Assembly (NCBI GenBank): GCA_026414955.1
Contig: JAOAIA010000007.1
Span: 1-31,915 of the forward strand
Reading direction: 5' to 3'
Source: Candidatus Bipolaricaulota bacterium
GTDB lineage: Bacteria; Bipolaricaulota; Bipolaricaulia; RBG-16-55-9; DRXL01
Length of the DNA stretch: 31,915 nucleotides
Part shown: positions 29,413 through 31,915 of the stretch, one piece after another
Numbering within the stretch: the stretch's first letter is position 1
How the letters are laid out: the number at the start of each line of letters is the position of its first letter
Program-made: the position numbers and the translations under genes
The notes under the pieces: generated by a model
Databases searched by the model: none
Seen by the model: the letters and a program-made list of their open reading frames with translations, nothing else
Told to the model about the DNA's origin: nothing

Positions 29413-30375
29413 TTAGAGCAGCCCTTTTTCGCGCAGCCATCGTTCGGAGTAGACTTTGCTCAGATACTGCCGTCCCGTGTCGGGGATGAGCACCACCAGC
29501 GTGCCCGACTGGAGCTTCTCAGCGTAGCGCAACGCGGCAACGAGTGCCGCACCCCCGGAGCTTCCCGTGAGGATCGCTTCTTTCTTCGCTAGTTCTCGCG
29601 TCATCTGATAGGCTTCTTTATCCGTGATGCGAACGATCTCGTCTATCACGCTCAGATCGAGCGTGCCGGGGATGATATCTTCTCCAATCCCCTCAATCAG
29701 ATACGTATGAACGTTGTGCGGGAGTTTATAGAACTCCGAGTAGATCATCGAGCCTTCGGGATCGGCGCCGATGATCTTTATTTGGGGATTCTTCTCTTTG
29801 AGGAAGCGCCCCACGCCGCTGATCGTGCCGCCGGTGCCGATCCCCGCCACGAACGCGTCGAGTCTTCCGTCCGTCTGCTCCCAGATCTCTGGCCCCGTCG
29901 TGCGATAGTGCGCCTCAGGATTGGCGAGATTCTCATACTGATTGGGCAAGAACGCCGGGCGCTCGCGCGCGATCTGCTTGGCTACCGAATAATAACTTCG
30001 CGGGTCTTCGGGAGCGACCGCCGTCGGGCAGATGACGACCTCGGCCCCGTACGCTTTCAAGAGATCAATCTTCTCTGGGCTGACTTTATCGGGCATGGTG
30101 AAGACGACGCGATAGCCCTTGAGGATCGCGGCGATGCAGAGTCCCACGCCCGTGTTCCCGCTGGTCGGCTCGACGATCCAGTCTCCGGGTTTGAGCTGGC
30201 CCGCGCGTTCGGCCGCTTCGATCATGGCGATCCCGATGCGATCCTTGACCGAGCCGCCGGGGTTGAAGTACTCCAATTTCGCGAGCAGCCGCACGCCCTT
30301 GATGGGGTTAATGCGACTGAGCGCGACCATCGGCGTCTGGCCGATCAGCTCTAAGAGATTCTCTGCGACGCGCAT
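29413..30375 (-). CDS. Cystathionine beta-synthase-type PLP enzyme (or cysteine synthase)
   Basis: 320 residues, beta-family PLP fold. GGSVKDRIG holds the PLP Lys, EPTSGNTGVGLC and GIGTGGTISG bind cofactor phosphate. Blocks such as MPDKVSPEKIDLLKAYGAEV, PNQYENLANPEAHYRTTGPE, GADPEGSMIYSE and IEGIGEDIIPGTLD are closer to CBS/MccA than to CysK. Lies 41 nt downstream of a cystathionine gamma-lyase-type gene, so together they could turn homocysteine plus serine into cysteine (reverse transsulfuration). No C-terminal regulatory CBS domains. The gap before it carries AGAGTC repeats and no Shine-Dalgarno. Confidence 0.88.
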   Translation of the reverse strand: MRVAENLLELIGQTPMVALSRINPIKGVRLLAKLEYFNPGGSVKDRIGIAMIEAAERAGQLKPGDWIVEPTSGNTGVGLCIAAILKGYRVVFTMPDKVSPEKIDLLKAYGAEVVICPTAVAPEDPRSYYSVAKQIARERPAFLPNQYENLANPEAHYRTTGPEIWEQTDGRLDAFVAGIGTGGTISGVGRFLKEKNPQIKIIGADPEGSMIYSEFYKLPHNVHTYLIEGIGEDIIPGTLDLSVIDEIVRITDKEAYQMTRELAKKEAILTGSSGGAALVAALRYAEKLQSGTLVVLIPDTGRQYLSKVYSERWLREKGLL

Positions 30376-30376
30376 A

Positions 30377-30416
30377 TTGAGTCTATAGAGTCAATAGAGT
30401 CTGTAGAGTCGAGAGT
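30377..30416. repeat. Short tandem AGAGTC repeat between the two sulfur genes
   Basis: About four copies of a roughly 10-base unit (TATAGAGTCA, ATAGAGTCTG, TAGAGTCGAG) fill the intergenic space from the gamma-lyase stop to the CBS start. This leaves no normal ribosome-binding site. Confidence 0.6.
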
Positions 30417-31541
30417 CTAAGCGTATTCAAGGGCTTGTTGCAGATCCTCGATCAAATCTTGAGCGTTCTCGATGCCCACCGAAAGCCTCACCAGATTGTC
30501 TTTGATACCCCGGCGAGCGCGCTCTTCAGGGGGAATCGACGCGTGGGTCATCGTCGCCGGATGGGTCGTGAGCGATTCGATCACGCCCAAATTCTCCGCG
30601 AGCACAAAAACTTTCGTCGCCTGCACAAACTTCTTCACGTTCCCCTTCAGCTCGAAGCTCAACATCCCGCTGTAGAGACCGTTCATCTGTCTTTTAGCAA
30701 TCGCGTGACCGGGATGGCTCGGCAGTCCGGGATAATAGACGCGCTCGACTTTTCTGTGCTTGCTGAGAAATTCTGCGACGGCTTGCGCGTTCTCCGAGTG
30801 CGCTTTCATTCGCAGGGCGAGCGTCTTGAAGCCGCGCAGCACAAGCCAGCAGTCAAACGGGCCGGGCACCGCGCCGATGGCGTTCTGCAAGAACTTCAGT
30901 CTCTCATAGACTTCGGCATTCGACGTGACGATCAGTCCCCCAATCACGTCGCCGTGCCCGCTGAGATATTTGGTGGAACTGTGTACGACGATATCAGCGC
31001 CCAGCTCTAGCGGGCGTTGCAGATAGGGCGTTGCAAACGTGTTATCAACGACGAGCAGGGCGTTCCCTTTGCGTTCGGCTACTGCTGAGATGTCGGCGAT
31101 CTTTAAGAGCGGGTTTGTGGGGGATTCGAGCCAGATGAGCTTGGTATTTTTCTGGGGCTTGACGGCCGTGGCGTCGGTCGTGTCGAAATACGAGAACTCC
31201 AGCCCATAACGGCGCCGCACTTGCTCAAAGAGTCTATACGTTCCGCCGTAGACGTCGTCGCAGCAGAGGACGTGATCGCCGGGCTGCAACAGGTGAAGAA
31301 TGGCGTCTTCGGCGGCCAAGCCCGAGGCAAACGCCAAGCCGTACCGGCCGTTCTCTAGGGTAGCGATCGCTCGCTCCAAGAGAGCGCGGGTGGGGTTGCC
31401 GGTGCGTCCGTAGGGATAGCCCTTGTGGACGCCCGGCTCTTCCTGAACGAACGTGGCGCTCTGATGGATCGGCGGGACGAGCGCCCCGGTGATGGGGTCG
31501 GTCTCCCGCGCGGCTTGCACGGCCTTGGTTTCGAAGCGCAT
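30417..31541 (-). CDS. Cystathionine gamma-lyase/gamma-synthase-type PLP enzyme
   Basis: 374 residues from ATG 31541 (MRFETKAVQAARETD). Cys/Met-metabolism PLP family: YPYGRTGNPTRALLE, FASGLAAEDAIL, DVYGGTYRLF, WLESPTNPLLKI, LLVVDNTFATPYLQRPLELG, SSTKYLSGHGDVIGG (PLP Lys), and ESLTTHPATMTHASIPPEER. The family cannot be split confidently between gamma-lyase and gamma-synthase from motifs alone, but the adjacent CBS-type gene favours the lyase (MccB-like). The frame extends to 31577, but that overlaps rpmE; ATG 31541 is 7 nt past the rpmE stop. Confidence 0.9.
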   Translation of the reverse strand: MRFETKAVQAARETDPITGALVPPIHQSATFVQEEPGVHKGYPYGRTGNPTRALLERAIATLENGRYGLAFASGLAAEDAILHLLQPGDHVLCCDDVYGGTYRLFEQVRRRYGLEFSYFDTTDATAVKPQKNTKLIWLESPTNPLLKIADISAVAERKGNALLVVDNTFATPYLQRPLELGADIVVHSSTKYLSGHGDVIGGLIVTSNAEVYERLKFLQNAIGAVPGPFDCWLVLRGFKTLALRMKAHSENAQAVAEFLSKHRKVERVYYPGLPSHPGHAIAKRQMNGLYSGMLSFELKGNVKKFVQATKVFVLAENLGVIESLTTHPATMTHASIPPEERARRGIKDNLVRLSVGIENAQDLIEDLQQALEYA

Positions 31542-31548
31542 GTTTTCT

Positions 31549-31752
31549 CTATTTTTTCTTCCCGTAGCGGCGCTCAAACTGCTGCACGCGCCCCTCGGTG
31601 TCGATCAGCTTCTCTTCTCCGGTGAAGAACGGATGGCACTTGGAGCAGATGTCCACGTGCAGGTTCTCTGTTGTGGAGAGCGTCTCAAACTCTGCACCGC
31701 AGGCACATCGAATGACTACGCGCTTCAATTCGGGATGAATCCCTGGCTTCAT
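31549..31752 (-). CDS. rpmE: Ribosomal protein bL31, zinc-binding form
   Basis: 67 residues: MKPGIHPELKRVVIRCACG, then DICSKCHPFFTGEEKLIDTE and VQQFERRYGKKK. The Cys set C-x-C and C-x-x-C is the zinc (C+) version. AAGGAGG precedes ATG 31752. Sits downstream of rpsI. Confidence 0.96.
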   Translation of the reverse strand: MKPGIHPELKRVVIRCACGAEFETLSTTENLHVDICSKCHPFFTGEEKLIDTEGRVQQFERRYGKKK

Positions 31753-31771
31753 AGAACCTCCTTAGACTCCT

Positions 31772-31816
31772 CGTGCCGCTGCGGGCGGCACGGCGAATGG
31801 TGCAGGCGAAGCCTGC
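31772..31816. repeat. Two hairpins directly after rpsI
   Basis: CGTGCCGC/GCGGCACG (31772-31779, 31785-31792) and GCAGGC/GCCTGC with a GAA loop (31802-31807, 31811-31816). The second shares its outer base with the rpsI stop codon. No U-run. They lie between rpsI and rpmE and resemble the REP-like hairpins after glyS. Confidence 0.55.
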
Positions 31817-31915
31817 TAGCGCTTGCTGAACTGCTGGCCGCGCCGCGCCTTATGGAAGCCGTACTTCTTGCGCTCGACCATGCGCGGGTCGCGCGTGAGC
31901 AGCCCTTCCTTGCGC
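31816..31915 (-). CDS. rpsI: Ribosomal protein uS9, C-terminal 32 residues
   Basis: The minus strand reads RKEGLLTRDPRMVERKKYG, then FHKARRGQQFSKR and stop: the highly conserved uS9 tail that reaches the P-site tRNA. The rest is beyond the right edge. Confidence 0.95.
   Translation of the reverse strand, partial: RKEGLLTRDPRMVERKKYGFHKARRGQQFSKR

Overview
The window reads as a piece of a bacterial chromosome, moderately GC-rich, with tightly packed genes, frequent 4-60 nt overlaps and ordinary sigma-70 promoters. The gene set suggests a deep-branching, probably thermophilic, diderm bacterium: an archaeal-type cupin phosphoglucose isomerase, PEP synthase, a dimeric glycyl-tRNA synthetase, a CsaB pyruvyl transferase next to a DUF5693 protein, and several small secreted proteins that end like outer-membrane barrels. 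Candidatus Bipolaricaulota/Acetothermia (OP1) or a relative is my best guess, but this is inference from gene content only. No rRNA, tRNA, CRISPR array or complete mobile element is visible. Layout: 1-6.6 kb holds ppsA (5' part, minus strand), a divergent XRE-HTH/GalU-like fusion regulator, a four-gene minus-strand operon of CopC/CopD-type copper proteins, and the cupin PGI. ppsA, the regulator and the PGI look like a gluconeogenic and sugar-nucleotide theme. 6.6-14.3 kb is an envelope region: a Wzz-like protein, UDP-GlcNAc 2-epimerase, three small exported proteins, DUF5693-csaB-rsmH. 14.3-17.9 kb has a divergent YrdC-domain protein overlapping hutI, then a secreted DUF4384 protein with a Phe-Pro repeat, closed by a strong terminator. 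17.85-24.8 kb is a minus-strand block: a 57-residue membrane protein, a two-domain ABC ATPase, the S41 protease CtpA, glyS, a VapBC-type pair, a membrane protein, a ZAS-type anti-sigma-like protein and an unknown protein. 24.8-27.1 kb has a Qng1 queuosine-salvage protein and hisS on the plus strand, followed by a chimeric Uma2/HicB remnant. 27.3-31.9 kb (minus) holds a parallel beta-helix/zinc-metallopeptidase fusion, a CBS-type and a CGL-type PLP enzyme (reverse transsulfuration), rpmE and the 3' end of rpsI. Two themes cut across the window. First, small palindromic or tandem repeats of several unrelated kinds sit inside genes (csaB, the ABC ATPase linker) or supply the stop codon of a gene (glyS, the 179-residue unknown protein), as well as lying between genes. 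Second, many promoters place transcription start almost on the start codon (ctpA, hisS, qng1, pgi, mnaA, DUF5693), suggesting much leaderless mRNA, and two divergent gene pairs share a single TTGTCAA as -35 element on both strands. The best candidate for something undescribed is the HTH-GalU fusion with its degenerate nucleotide-binding loop, divergent from ppsA across a palindrome that lies inside the ppsA promoter.
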